DNA from: Acanthosepion lycidas | Lineage: Eukaryota > Mollusca > Cephalopoda > Sepiida > Sepiidae | NCBI GenBank assembly: GCA_963932145.1 | Contig: OZ010595.1 | Location: 77,769,252 to 77,833,251, forward strand | DNA: 64,000 nucleotides | Reading direction: 5' to 3' | In this document: positions 42,240 through 56,590 of the stretch, in pieces | How positions within the stretch are numbered: position 1 is the stretch's first letter | Layout: each line of letters starts with the position of its first letter | Notes under the pieces: generated by a model | Seen by the model: the letters and a program-made list of their open reading frames with translations, nothing else | Database searches by the model: none | What the model was told of the DNA's origin: nothing | Position numbers and translations under genes: made by a program

Positions 42240-42797
42240 TCCGTTCGGCCTAATGTCCGTCGGCCAAATGTCTCTCTGCCTAATGTCTCTTCGGCCAAAT
42301 GTCTCTCGGCCTAATGTCTGTTCGGCCAAATGTCTCTCCGCCTAATGTCCGTTCGGCCAAATGTCCGTTCGGCCTAATGTCCGTCGGCCAAATGACTCTC
42401 GGCCTAATGTCCATTCTGCCAAATGACTCTCGGCCTAATGTCCATCGCCCAAATGTCTCTCGGCCTAATGTCCGTTCGGCCAAATCTCTCTCGGCCTAAT
42501 GTCCGTTCGGCCAAATGTCCGTTCGGCCTAATGTCCGTCGGCCAAATGTCTCTCTGCCTAATGTCTCTTCGGCCAAATGTCTCTCGGCCTAATGTCTGTT
42601 CGGCCAAATGTCTCTCCGCCTAATGTCCGTTCGGCCAAATGTCCGTTCGGCCTAATGTCCGTCGGCCAAATGTCTCTCGGCCTAATGTCCATTCTGCCAA
42701 ATGACTCTCGGCCTAATGTCCATCGCCCAAATGTCTCTCGGCCTAATGTCCGTTCGGCCAAATCTCTCTCGGCCTAATGTCCGTTCGGCCAAATGTC
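42240..42797 (+). repeat. 278-bp tandem pair within the array
   Basis: The order of monomer variants repeats at 278 bp (18 monomers), with an almost perfect second copy. A CTCTCTGCC then CTCTTCGGCC variant pair marks the start of each. Confidence 0.8.
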
Positions 42798-45440
42798 CGT
42801 TCGGCCAAATGTCCGTTCAGCCTAATGTCCGTCGCCCAAATGTTTCTCGGCCTAATGTCCGTACGGCCAAATATCTCTCGGCCTAATGTCTGTTCGGCCA
42901 AATATCCGTTCGGCCTAATCTCCGTCGGCCAAATGTCCGTCGGCCAAATGCCCGTTCGGCCTAATGTCCGTCGGCCAAATGTCTCACGGCCTAAAGTCCG
43001 TCGTCCAAATGTCTCTCGGCCTAATATCCGTTCGTCCAAATATCTCTCGGCCTAATGTCTGTTCGGCCAAACGTCACTCGGCCTAGTATCCGTTCGACCA
43101 AATGTCCGTTCGCCCTAATGTCCGTTCGGCCTAATGTCTCTCGGCCTAATGTCTCTCGGCCTAATGTCTGTTTGGCCAAATGTCCTTTCGGCCTAATGTC
43201 CGTCGGCCAAATGTCTCTCGGTCGAATGTCTGTTCGGCCAAATATCTCTCGGCCTAATGTCCATTCTGCCAATGTCTCTCGGCCTAATGTCCATCGACCA
43301 AATGTCTCGCGGCCTTATGTCTGTTCGGCCAAATGTCTCTCGGCCTGATGTCCGTTCGGCCAAATGTCCGTTCGGCCTAATGACCGTTCGACGAAATGTC
43401 TGTTCGGCCTAATGCCCGTCGGCCAAATATCTCTCGGCCTAAAGCCCATTCTGCCAAATGTCTCTCGGCCTAATGTCCATCGCCCAAATGTCTCTCGGCC
43501 TAATGTCTGTTCGGCCAAATGTCTCTCGGCCTAATGTCCGTTCGGCCAAATGTCCGTTCGGCCTAATGTCCGTCGCCCAAATATCTATCGGCCTAATGTC
43601 CGTTCGGCCAAATGTCCGTGCGACCTAATGTCCTTTCGGCCAAATGTCTCTCGGCCTAATGTCCATTCTGCCAATGTTTCTCGGCCTAATGTCCATCGGT
43701 CAAATGTCAGTTCGGCCTAATGTCCCTCAGCCAAATGTCTCTCGGCCTAATGTCCGTTTGGCCAAATGTCCGTTCGGCCAAATGTCCGTTCAGCCTAATG
43801 TCCGTCGCCCAAATGTTTCTCGGCCTAATGACCGTTCGACCAAATATCTCTCGGCCTAATGTCTGTTCGGCCAAATGTCTCTCGGCCTAATGTCAGTTCG
43901 GCCAAATGTCCGTTCGGCCTAATGTTCGTCGGCCAAATGTCCCTCAGCCAAATGTCTCTCGGCCTAATATCCATTCTGCCAAATGACTCTCGGCTTAATG
44001 TCCGTCGCGCAAATGTCTCACGGCCTAATGTCTGTTCGGCCAAATGTCTCTCCGCCTAATGTCCGTTCGGCCAAATGTCCGTTCGGCCTAATGTCCGTCG
44101 GCCAAATGTCTCTCGGCCTAATGTCCATTCTGCCAAATGACTCTCGGCCTAATGTCCATCGCCCAAATGTCTCTCGGCCTAATGTCCGTTCGGCCAAATC
44201 TCTCTCGGCCTAATGTCCGTTCGGCCAAATGTCCGTTCGGCCTAATGTCCGTCGGCCAAATGTCTCACGGCCTAATATCCGTTCAGCCAAATGTCTCTCG
44301 GCCTAATGTCCATTCTGCCAATGTATCTCGGCCTAATGTCCATCGCCCAAATGTCTCTCGGCCTAATGTCTGCTCGGCCAAATGTCCGTTCGGCCACATG
44401 TCCGTTCAGCCTAATGTCCGTCGGCCAAATGTTTCTCGGCCTAATGTCCGTACGGCCAAATATCTCTCGGCCTAATGTCTGTTCGGCCAAATATCCGTTC
44501 GGCCTAATCTCCGTCGGCCAAATGTCCGTCGGCCAAATGCCCGCTCGGCCTAATGTCCGTCGGCCAAATGTCTCACGGCCTAAAGTCCGTCGTCCAAATG
44601 TCTCTCGGCCTAATGTCCGTTCGTCCAAATATCTCTCGGCCTAATGTCTGTTCGGCCAAACGTCACTCGGCCTAGTATCCGTTCGACCAAATGTCCGTTC
44701 GCCCTAATGTCCGTTCGGCCTAATGTCTCTCGGCCTAATGTCTCTCGGCCTAATGTCTCTCGGCCTAATGTCTGTTTGGCCAAATGTCCTTTCGGCCTAA
44801 TGTCCGTCGGCCAAATGTCTCTCGGCCTAATGTCCATTCTGCCAATGTCTCTCGGCCTAATGTCCATCGACCAAATGTCTCGCGGCCTTATGTCTGTTCG
44901 GCCAAATGTCTCTCGGCCTGATGTCCGTTCGGCCAAATGTCCGTTCGGCCTAATGACCGTTCGACGAAATGTCTGTTCGGCCTAATGCCCGTCGGCCAAA
45001 TATCTCTCGCCCTAAAGTCCATTCTGCCAAATGTCTCTCGGCCTAATGTCCATCGCCCAAATGTCTCTCGGCCTAATGTCTGTTCGGCCAAATGTCTCTC
45101 GGCCTAATGTCCGTTCGGCCAAATGTCCGTTCGGCCTAATGTCCGTCGCCCAAATATCTATCGGCCTAATGTCCGTTCGGCCAAATGTCCGTGCGACCTA
45201 ATGTCCTTTCGGCCAAATGTCTCTCGGCCTAATGTCCATTCTGCCAATGTTTCTCGGCCTAATGTCCATCGGCCAAATGTCAGTTCGGCCTAATGTCCCT
45301 CAGCCAAATGTCTCTCGGCCTAATGTCCGTTTGGCCAAATGTCCGTTCGGCCAAATGTCCGTTCAGCCTAATGTCCGTCGCCCAAATGTTTCTCGGCCTA
45401 ATGACCGTTCGACCAAATATCTCTCGGCCTAATGTCTTTT
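42777..45440 (+). repeat. Higher-order pair, period 1,589 to 1,573 bp
   Basis: Blocks starting near 42,777 and 44,366 match. The offset changes from 1,589 to 1,604 and then to 1,573 because copy 2 gains one 15-bp TAATG monomer near 44,735 and lacks 31 bp near 43,230-43,260 of copy 1, exactly one dimer. Confidence 0.8.
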
Positions 45441-48400
45441 TGGCCAAATGTCCGTTCGGTCTAATGTCTTTCGGCCAAATGTCTCTTGGCCTAATTTCTG
45501 TTCGGCCAAATGTCTCTCGGCCTAATGTTTTTTCGGCCAAATGTCTCTCGGCCTAATGTCCGTTCGGCCAAATGTCCGTTCGGCCTAATGTCCGTCGGCC
45601 AAATGTCTCTCGGCCTAATGTCCATTCTGCCAAATGACTCTCGGCCTAATGTCCATCGCCCAAATGTCTCTCGGCCTAATGTCCGTTCGGCCAAATCTCT
45701 CTCGGCCTAATGTCCGCTCGGCCAAATGTCCGTTCGGCCTAATGTCCGTCGACCAAATGTCTATCGGCCTAATATCCGTTCAGCCAAATGTCTCTCGGCC
45801 TAGTGTCCATTCTGCCAATGTCTCTCGGCCTAATGTCCATCGCCCAAATGTCTCTCGGCCTAATGTCTGTTAGGCCAAATGTCCGTTCGGCCAAATGTCC
45901 GTTCAGCCTAATGTCCGTCGACCAAATGTTTCTCGGCTTAATGTCCGTTCGGCCAAATATCTCTCGGCCTAATGTCTGTTCGGCCAAATGTCCGTTCGGC
46001 CTAATATCCGTCGTCCAAATGTCTCTCGACCTAATGTCCGTTCGGCCAAATATCTCTCGGCCTAATGTCTGTTAGGCCAAATGTCCGTTCGGCCTAATGT
46101 CCGTTCGGCCTATTGTCTCTTAGCTTAAAGTCTGTTCGGTCAAATATCTGTTCGTCCAAATATCTCTTGGCCTGATATCTGTTCGGCCTAACATCTCTCT
46201 GCCTAATATCCGTTCGACCAAATGTCCGTTCGGCCTAATATCCTTTCGGCCAAATATCTCTCGGCCATATGTCTGTTCGGCCAAATGTCTCTCCGCCTAA
46301 TATCTGTTCGGCCAAATGTCTCTCGGCCTAATGTCTGTTCGGCCAAATGTCCCTCGGCCTAATGTCCGTTCGGCCAAATGTCCGTTCGGCCTAATGTCCG
46401 TCGGCCAAATGTCTCTCGGCCTAATGTCCATTTTGCCAAATGTCTCTCGGCCTAATGTTCGTTCGGCCAAATGTCCCTCGGCCTAATGGCCGTTCGACGA
46501 AATGTCTGTTCGGCCTAATGCCCGTCGGCCAAATATCTCTCGGCCTAATGTCCATTCTGCCAAATGTCTCTCGGCCTAATGTCCATCGCCCAAATGTCTC
46601 TCGGCCTAATATCTGTTCGGCCAAATGTCTCCCGTCCTAATGTCCGTTCGGCCAAATATCCGTTCGGCCTAATGTCCGTTCGGCCAAATATCTAACGGCC
46701 TAATGTCCATGGGCCAAATGTCAGTTCGGCCTAATGTCCCTCAGCCAAATGTCTCTCGGCCTAATGTCCGTCGCCCAAATATCTAACGGCCTAATGTCCG
46801 TTCGGCCAAATGTCTGTTCGACCTAATGTCCGTTCGGCCAAATGTCTCTCGGCCTAATGTCCATTCTGCCAATGTCACTCGGCCTAATGTCCGTTCGGCC
46901 AAATGTCCGTTCGGCCAAATGTCCGTTCGGCCAAATGACCGTTCAGCCTAATATCCGTCGCCCAAATGTTTCTCGGCCTAATGACCGTTCGACCAAATAT
47001 CTCTCGGCCTAATGTCTGTTTGGCCAAATGTCCGTTCGGCCTAATGTCTTTCGGCCAAATGTCTCTTGGCCTAATGTCTGTTCGGCCAAATGTCTCTCGG
47101 CCTAATGTTTTTGCGGCCAAATGTCTCTCGTCCTAATGTCCGTTCGGCCAAATGTCCGTTCGGCCTAATGTCCGTCAGCCAAATGTCCGTTCGGCATAAT
47201 GTCCATTCTGCCAAATGACTTTCGGCCTAATGTCCATCGCCCAAATGTCTCTCGGCCTAATGTCCGTTCGGCCAAATCTCTCTCGGCCTAATGTCCGTTC
47301 GGCCAAATGTCCGTTCGGCCTAATGTCCGTCGGTCAAATGTCTATCGGCCTAATATCCGTTCAGCCAAATGTCTCTCGGCCTAATGTCCATTCTGCCAAT
47401 GTCTCTCGGCCTAATGTCCATCGCCCAAATGTCTCTCGGCCTAATGTCTGTTCGGCCAAATGTCCGTTCGGCCAAATGTCCGTTCAGCCTAATATCCGTC
47501 GCCCAGATGTTTCTCGGCCTAATGTCTGTTCGGCCAAATATCTCTCGGCCTAATGTCTGTTCGGCCAAATGTCCGTTCGGCCTAATGTCCGTCGTCCAAA
47601 TGTCTCTCGACCTAATGTGCGTTCGGCCAAATATCTCTCGGCCTAATGTCTGTTAGGCCAAATGTCCGTTCGGACTAATGTCCGTTCGGCCTATTGTCTC
47701 TCAACTTAATGTCTGTTCGGTCAAATATCCGTTCGTCCAAATATCTCTTGGCCTGATATCTGTTCGGCCTAACGTCTCTCTGCCTAATATCTGTTCGACC
47801 AAATGTCCGTTCGGCCTAATATCCGTTCGGCCAAATATCTCTCGGTCTAATGTCTGTTCGGCCAAAAGTCTTTCGGCCTAATGTCCGTTCGGCCAAATGT
47901 CAGTTTGGCCTAATGTCCGTCGGCCAAATGTCTCTCGGTCTAATATCTGTTCGGCCAAATGTCTCTCGGCCTAATGTCTGTTCGGCCAAATGTCTCTCGG
48001 CCTAATGTCCGTTCGGCCAAATGTCCCTCAGCCAAATGTCTCTCGGCCTAATGTCCATTCTGCCAAATGACTCTCGGCTTAATGTCCGTCGCGCAAATGT
48101 TTCTCGGCCTAATGACCGTTCGACCAAATGTCTCTCGGCCTAATGTCCGTTCGGCCAAATGTCCGTTCGGCCTAATGTCCGTCGGCCAAATGTCTCTCGG
48201 CCTAATGTCCATTCTGCCAAATGACTCTCGGCCTAATGTCCATCGCCCAAATGTCTCTCGGCCTAATGTCTGTTCGGCCAAATGTCTCTCGGCCTAATGT
48301 CCGTTCGGCCAAATGTCCGTTCGGCCTAATGTCCGTCGCCCAAATATCTAACGGCCTAATGTCCGTTCAGTCAAATGTCTGTCCGACCTAATGTCCGTTC

Positions 48401-49789
48401 GGCCAAATGTCTCTCGGCCTAATGTCCATTCTGCCAATGTCTCTCGGCCTAATGTCCGTTCGGCCAAATGTCCGTTCGGCCAAATGTCCCTCAGCCTAAT
48501 GTCCGTTCAGCCTAATATCCGTCGCCCAAATGTTCCTCGGCCTAATGACCGTTCGACCAAATATCTCGCGGCCTAATGTCTGTTTGGCCAAATGTCCGTT
48601 CGGCCTAATGTCTTTCGGCCAAATGTCTCTTGGCCTAATGTCTGTTCGGCCAAATGTCTCTCGGCCTAATGTTTTTTCGGCCAAATCTCTCTCGGCCTAA
48701 TATCCGTTCGGCCAAATGTCCGTTCGGCCAAATGTCCGTCGGCCAAATGTCTATCGGCCAAATATCCGTTCAGCCAAATGTCTCTCGGCCTAATGTCCAT
48801 TCTGCCAATGTCTCTCGGCCTAATGTCCATTGCCCAAATGTCTCTCGGCCTAATGTCTGTTCGGCCAAATGTCCGTTCGGCCAAAAGTCCGTTCAGCCTA
48901 ATGTCCGTCGCCCAAATGTTTCTCGGCCTAATGTCTGTTCGGCCAAATATTTCTCGGCCTAATGTCTGTTCGGCCAAATGTCCGTTCGGCCTAATGTCCG
49001 TCGTCCAAATGTCTCTCGACCTTATGTCCGTTCGGCTAAATATCTCTCGGCCTAATGTCTGTTAGGCCAAATGTCCGTTCGGCCTAATGTCCGTTCGGCC
49101 TATTGTCTCTCAGCTTAATGTCTCTTCGGTCAAATATCCGTTCGTCCAAATATCTCTTGGCCTGATATCTGTTCGGCCTAACGTCTCTCTGCCTAATATC
49201 CGTTCGACCAAATGTCCGTCCGGCCTAATATACTTTCGGCCAAATATCTCTCGGCCTAATGTCTGTTCGGCCAAATGTCTTTCGGCCTAATGTCCGTTCG
49301 GCCAAATGTCAGTTCGGCCTAATGTCCGTCGGCCAAATGTCTCTCGGTCTAATATCTGTTCGGCCAAATGTCTCTCGGCCTAATGTCTGTTCGGCCAAAT
49401 GTCTCTCGGCCTAATGTCCGTTCGGCCAAATGTCCGTTCGGCCTAATGTCCGTCGGCCAAATGTCCCTCAGCCAAATGTCTCTCGGCCTAATGTCCATTC
49501 TGCCAAATGACTCTCGGCTTAATGTCCGTCGCGCAAATGTTTCTCGGCCTAATGACCGTTCGACCAAATATCTCTCGGCCTAATGTCTGTTTGGCCAAAT
49601 GTCCGTTCGGCCTAATGTCCGTCGGCCAAATGTCTCTCTGCCTAATGTCTCTTCGGCCAAATGTCTCTCGGCCTAATGTCTGTTCGGCCAAATGTCTCTC
49701 GGCCTAATGTCCGTTCGGCCAAATGTCCATTCGGCCTAATGTTCGTCGGCCAAACGTCTCTCGGACTAATGTCCATTCTGCCAAATGAC

Positions 49790-52743
49790 TCTCGGCCTAA
49801 TGTCCATCGCCCAAATGTCTCTCGGCCTAATGTCTGTTCGGCCAAATGTCTCTCGGCCTAATGTCCGTTCGGCCAAATGTCCGTTTGGCCTAATGTCCGT
49901 CGCCCAAATATCTAACGGCGTAATGTCCGTTCGGCCAAATGTCTGTTCGACCTAATGTCCGTTCGGCCAAATGTCTCTCGGCCTAATGTCCATTCTGCCA
50001 ATGTTTCTCGGCCTAATGTCCATCGGCCAAATGTCAGTTCGGCCTAATGTCCCTCAGCCAAATGTCTCTAAGCCTAATGTCCGTTCGGCCAAATGTCCGT
50101 TCGGCCAAATGTCCGTTCAGCCTAATATCCGTCGCCCAAATGTTTCTCGGCCTAATGACCGTTCGACCAAATATCTCTCGGCCTAATGTCTGTTTGTCCA
50201 AATGTTCGTTCGGCCTAATGTCTTTCGGCCAAATGTCTCTTGGCCTAATGTTTGTTCGGCCAAATGTCTCTCGGCCTAATGTTTTTTCGGCCAAATGTCT
50301 CTCGGCCTAATGTCCGTTCGGCCAAATGTCCGTTCGGCCTAATGTCCGTCGGCCAAATGTCCGTTCGGCCTAATGTCCATTCTGCCAAATGACTCTCGGC
50401 CTAATGTCCATCGCCCAAATGTCTCTCGGCCTAATGTCCGTTCGGCCAAATCTCTCTCGGCCTAATGTCCGTTCGGCCAAATGTCCGTTCGGCCTAATGT
50501 CTTTCGGCCAAATGTCTATCGGCCTAATATCCGTTCAGCCAAATGTCTCTCGGCCCAATGTCCATTCTGCCAATGTCTCTCAGCCTAAGGTCCATCGCCC
50601 AAATGTCTCTCGGCCTAATGTCTGTTCGGCCAAATGTCCGTTCGGCCAAATGTCCGTTCAGACTAATGTCTGTCGCCCAAATGTTTCTCGGCCTAATGTC
50701 TGTTCGGCCAAATATCTCTCGGCCTAATGTCTGTTCGGCCAAATGTCCGTTCGGCCTAATGTCCGTCGTCCAAATGTCTCTCGACCTAATGTCCGTTCGG
50801 CCAAATATCTCTCGGCCTAATGTCTGTTAGGCCAAATGTCCGTTCGGCCTAATGTCCGTTCGGTCTATTGTCTCTCAGCTTAATGTCACTTCGGTCAAAT
50901 ATCCGTTCGTCCAAATATCTCTTGGCCTGATATCTGTTCGGCCTAACCTCTCTCTGCCTAATATCCGTTCGACCAAATGTCCGTTCGGCCTAATATCCTT
51001 TCGGCCAAATATCTCTCGGCCTAATGTCTGTTCGGCCAAATGTCTTTCGGCCTAATGTCCATTCTGCCAAATGATTCTCGGCTTAATGTCCGTCGCGCAA
51101 ATGTTTCTCGGCCTAATGACCGTTCGACCAAATATCTCTCGGCCTAATGTCTGTTTGGCCAAATGTCCGTTCGGCCTAATGTCCGTCGGCCAAATGTCTC
51201 TCGGCCTTATGTCTCTTCGGCCAAATGTCTCTCGGCCTAATGTCTGTTCGGCCAAATGTCTCTCGGCCTAATGTCCGTTCGGCCAAATGTCTGTTCGTCC
51301 TAATGTCCGTCGGCCAAATGTCTCTCGGCCTAATGTCCATTCTGCCAAATGTCTCTCGGCCTAATGTTCGTTCGGCCAAATGTCCATCGGCCTAATGGCC
51401 GTTCTACGAAATGTCTGTTCGGCCTAATGCCCGTCGGCCAAATATCTCTCGGCCTAATGTCCATTCTGCCAAATGTCTCTCGGCCTAATGTCCATCGCCC
51501 AAATGTCTCTCGGCCTAATGTCTGTTCGGCCAAATGTCTCTCGGCCTAATGTCCGTTCGGCCAAATGTCCGTTCGGCCTAATTTCCGTCGCCCAAATATC
51601 TAACGGCCTAATGTCCGTTCGGCCAAATGTCTGTTCGACCTAATGTCCGTTCGGCCAAATGTCTCTCGGCCTAATGTCCATTCTGCCAATGTTTCTCGGC
51701 CTAATGTCCATCGGCCAAATGTCAGTTCGGCCTAATGTCCCTCAGCCAAATGTCTCTCGGCCTAATGTCCGTTCGGCCAAATGTCCGTTCGGCCAAATGT
51801 CCGTTCAGCCTAATATCCGTCGCCCAAATGTTTCTCGTCGTAATGACCGTTCGACCAAATATCTCTCGGCCTAATGTCTGTTTGGCCAAATGTCCGTTCG
51901 GCCTAATGTCTTTCGGCCAAATGTCTCTTGGCCTAATGTCTGTTCGGCCAAATGTCTCTCGGCCTAATGTTTTTGCGGCCAAATGTCTCTCGGCCTAATG
52001 TCTGTTCGGCCAAATGTCCGTTCGGCCTAATGTCCGTCAGCCAAATGTCCGTTCGGCATAATGTCCATTCTGCCAAATGACTCTCGGCCTAATGTCCATC
52101 GCCCAAATGTCTCTCGGCCTAATGTCCGTTCGGCCAAATCTCTCTCGGCCTAATGTCCGTTCGGCCAAATGTCCGTTCGGCCTAATGTCCGTCGGTCAAA
52201 TGTCTATCGGCTTAATATCCGTTCAGCCAAATGTCTCTCGGCCTAATGTCCCTTCTGCCAATGTCTCTCGGCCTAATGTCCATCGCCCAAATGTCTCTCG
52301 GCCTAATGTCTGTTCGGCCAAATGTCCGTTCGGCCAAATGTCCGTTCAGCCTAATGTCCGTCGCCCAAATGTTTCTCGGCCTAATGTCTGTTCGGCCCAA
52401 TATCTCTCGGCCTAATGTCTGTTCGGCCAAATGTCCGTTCGGCCTAATGTCCGTCGTCCAAATGTCTCTCGACCTAATGTCCGTTCGGCCAAATATCTCT
52501 CGGCCTAATGTCTGTTAGGCCAAATGTCCGTTCGGCCTAATGTCCGTTCGGCCTATTGTCTCTCAACTTAATGTCTGTTCGGTCAAATATCCGTTCGTCC
52601 AAATATCTCTTGGCCTGATATCTGTTCGGCCTAACGTCTCTCTGCCTAATATCCGTTCGACCAAATGTCCGTTCGGCCTAATATCCTTTCGGCCAAATAT
52701 CTCTCGGCCTAATGTCTGTTCGGCCAAAAGTCTTTCGGCCTAA
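49790..52743 (+). repeat. Higher-order pair, period 1,688 bp
   Basis: About 1.26 kb at 49,790-51,055 recurs at 51,478-52,743 with the same variant order, including a TTCTAACGGCC-type marker (AAATATCTAACGGC) and the GTTTTT marker. Confidence 0.8.
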
Positions 52744-55700
52744 TGTCCGTTCGGCCAAATGTCAGTTCGGCCTAATGTCCGTCGGCCAAATGTCTCTCGG
52801 TCTAATATCTGTTCGGCCAAATGTCTCTCGGCCTAATGTCTGTTCGGCCAAATGTCTCTCGGCCTAATGTCCGTTCGGCCAAATATCCGTTCGGCCTAAT
52901 GTCCGTCGGCCAAATGTCCCTCAGCCAAATGTCTCTCGGCCTAATGTCCATTCTGCCAAATGACTCTCGGCTTAATGTCCGTCGCGCAAATGTTTCTCGG
53001 CCTAATGACCGTTCGACCAAATATCTCTCGGCCTAATGTCTGTTCGGCCAAATGTCTCTCGGCCTAATGTCCGTTCGGCCAAATGTCCGTTCGGCCTAAT
53101 GTCCGTCGGCCAAATGTCTCTCGGCCTAATGTCCATTCTGCCAAATGACTCTCGGCCTAATGTCCATCGCCCAAATGTCTCTCGGCCTAATGTCTGTTCG
53201 GCCAAATGTCTCTCGGCCTAATGTCTGTTCGGCCAAATGTCTCTCGGCCTAATGTCCGTTCGGCCAAATGTCCGTTCGGCCTAATATCCGTCGCCCAAAT
53301 ATCTAACGGCCTAATGTCCGTTCGGCCAAATGTCCGTCGGCCAAATGTCTATCGGCCAAATATCCGTCCAGCCAAATGTCTCTCGGCCTAATGTCCATTC
53401 TGCCAATGTCTCTCGGCCTAATGTCCATCGCCCAAATGTCTCTCGGCCTAATGTCTGTTCGGCCAAATGTCCGTTCGGCCAAAAGTCCGTTCAGCCTAAT
53501 GTCCGTCGCCCAAATGTTTGTCGGCCTAATGTCTGTTCGGCCAAATATCTCTCGGCCTAATGTCTGTTCGGCCAAATGTCCGTTCGGCCTAATGTCCGTC
53601 GTCCAAATGTCTCTCGACCTAATGTCCGTTCGGCTAAATATCTCTCGGCCTAATGTCTGTTAGGCCAAATGTCCGTTCGGCCTAATGTCCGTTCGGCCTA
53701 TTGTCTCTCAGCTTAATGTCTCTTCGGTCAAATATCCGTTCGTCCAAATATCTCTTGGCCTGATATCTGTTCGGCCTAACGTCTCTCTGCCTAATATCCG
53801 TTCGACCAAATGTCCGTTCGGCCTAATATCCTTTCGGCCAAATATCTCTCGGCCTAATGTCTGTTCGGCCAAATGTCTTTCGGCCTAATGTCCGTTCGGC
53901 CAAATGTCGGTTCGGCCTAATGTCCGTCGGCCAAATGTCTCTCGGTCTAATATCTGTTCGGCCAAATGTCTCTCGGCCTAATGTCTGTTCGGCCAAATGT
54001 CTCTCGGCCTAATGTCCGTTCGGCCAAATGACTCTCGGCTTAATGTCCGTCGCGCAAATGTTTCTCGGCCTAATGACCGTTCGACCAAATATCTCTCGGC
54101 CTAATGTCTGTTTGGCCAAATGTCCGTTCGGCCTAATGTCCGTCGGTCAAATGTCTCTCGGCCTAATGTCTGTTCGGCCAAATGTCTCTCGGCCTAATGT
54201 ACGTTCCGCCAAATATCCGTTCGGCCTAATGACCGTCGGCCAAATGTCTCTCGGCCTAATGTCCATTCTGCCAAATGACTCTTGGCCTAATGTCCATCGC
54301 CCAAATGTCTCTCGGCCTAATGTCCGTTCGGCCAAATCTCTCTCGGACTAATGTCCGTTCGGCCAAATGTCCGTTCGGCCTAATGTCCGTCGGTCAAATG
54401 TCTATCGGCTTAATATCCGTTCAGCCAAATGTCTCTCGGCCTAATGTCCATTCTGCCAATGTCTCTCGGCCTAATGTCCATCGCCCAAATGTCTCTCGGC
54501 CTAATGTCTGTTCGGCCAAATGTCCGTTCGGCCAAATGTCCGTTCAGCCTAATGTCCGTCGCCCAAATGTTTCTCGGCCTAATGTCTGTTCGGCCCAATA
54601 TCTCTCGGCCTAATGTCTGTTCTGCCAAATGTCCGTTCGGCCTAATGTCCGTCGTCCAAATGTCTCTCGACCTAATGTCCGTTTGGCCAAATATCTCTCG
54701 GCCTAATGTCTGTTAGGCCAAATGTCCGTTCGGCCTAATGTCCGTTCGGCCTATTGTCTCTCAACTTAATGTCTGTTCGGTCAAATATCCGTTCGTCCAA
54801 ATATCTCTTGGCCTGATATCTGTTCGGCCTAACGTCTCTCTGCCTAATATCCGTTCGACCAAATGTCCGTTCGGCCTAATATCCTTTCGGCCAAATATCT
54901 CTCGGCCTAATGTCTGTTCGGCCAAAAGTCTTTCGGCCTAATGTCCGTTCGGCCAAATGTCAGTTCGGCTTAATGTCCGTCGGCCAAATGTCTCTCGGTC
55001 TAATATCTGTTCGGCCAAATGTCTCTCGGCCTAATGTCTGTTCGGCCAAATGTCTCTCGGCCTAATGTCCGTTCGGCCAAATATCCGTTCGGCCTAATGT
55101 CCGTCGGCCAAATGTCCCTCAGCCAAATGTCTCTCGGCCTAATGTCCATTCTGCCAAATGACTCTCGGCTTAATGTCCGTCGCGCAAATGTTTCTCGGCC
55201 TAATGACCGTTCGACCAAATATCTCTCGGCCTAATGTCTGTTCGGCCAAATGTCTCTCGGCCTAATGTCCGTTCGGCCAAATGTCCGTTCGGCCTAATGT
55301 CCGTCGGCCAAATGTCTCTCGGCCTAATGTCCATTCTGCCAAATGACTCTCGGCCTAATGTCCATCGCCCAAATGTCTCTCGGCCTAATGTCTGTTCGGC
55401 CAAATGTCTCTCGGCCTAATGTCTGTTCGGCCAAATGTCTCTCGGCCTAATGTCCGTTCGGCCAAATGTCCGTTCGGCCTAATATCCGTCGCCCAAATAT
55501 CTAACGGCCTAATGTCCGTTCGGCCAAATGTCCGTCGGCCAAATGTCTATCGGCCAAATATCCGTCCAGCCAAATGTCTCTCGGCCTAATGTCCATTCTG
55601 CCAATGTCTCTCGGCCTAATGTCCATCGCCCAAATGTCTCTCGGCCTAATGTCTGTTCGGCCAAATGTCCGTTCGGCCAAAAGTCCGTTCAGCCTAATGT

Positions 55701-56590
55701 CCGTCGCCCAAATGTTTGTCGGCCTAATGTCTGTTCGGCCAAATATCTCTCGGCCTAATGTCTGTTCGGCCAAATGTCCGTTCGGCCTAATGTCCGTCGT
55801 CCAAATGTCTCTCGACCTAATGTCCGTTCGGCTAAATATCTCTCGGCCTAATGTCTGTTAGGGCAAATGTCCGTTCGGCCTAATGTCCGTTCGGCCTATT
55901 GTCTCTCAGCTTAATGTCTCTTCGGTCAAATATCCGTTCGTCCAAATATCTCTTGGCCTGATATCTGTTCGGCCTAACGTCTCTCTGCCTAATATCCGTT
56001 CGACCAAATGTCCGTTCGGCCTAATATCCTTTCGGCCAAATATCTCTCGGCCTAATGTCTGTTCGGCCAAATGTCTTTCGGCCTAATGTCCGTTCGGCCA
56101 AATGTCGGTTCGGCCTAATGTCCGTCGGCCAAATGTCTCTCGGTCTAATATCTGTTCGGCCAAATGTCTCTCGGCCTAATGTCTGTTCGGCCAAATGTCT
56201 CTCGGCCTAATGTCCGTTCGGCCAAATGACTCTCGGCTTAATGTCCGTCGCGCAAATGTTTCTCGGCCTAATGACCGTTCGACCAAATATCTCTCGGCCT
56301 AATGTCTGTTTGGCCAAATGTCCGTTCGGCCTAATGTCCGTCGGCCAAATGTCTCTCGGCCTAATGTCTGTTCGGCCAAATGTCTCTCGGCCTAATGTAC
56401 GTTCCGCCAAATATCCGTTCGGCCTAATGACCGTCGGCCAAATGTCTCTCGGCCTAATGTCCATTCTGCCAAATGACTCTTGGCCTAATGTCCATCGCCC
56501 AAATGTCTCTCGGCCTAATGTCCGTTCGGCCAAATCTCTCTCGGACTAATGTCCGTTCGGCCAAATGTCCGTTCGGCCTAATGTCCGTTG
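52060..56590 (+). repeat. Higher-order repeat, 2,198 bp, about 2.06 copies
   Basis: 52,821 matches 55,019, 53,330 matches 55,528, and 54,275 matches 56,473. I noticed only a few base changes (for example near 52,254, 53,667 and 54,146). Each 2,198-bp unit is itself two related blocks of 1,145 and 1,053 bp, seen from a shared marker at 52,231, 53,376, 54,429, 55,574 and 56,627. Confidence 0.88.
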
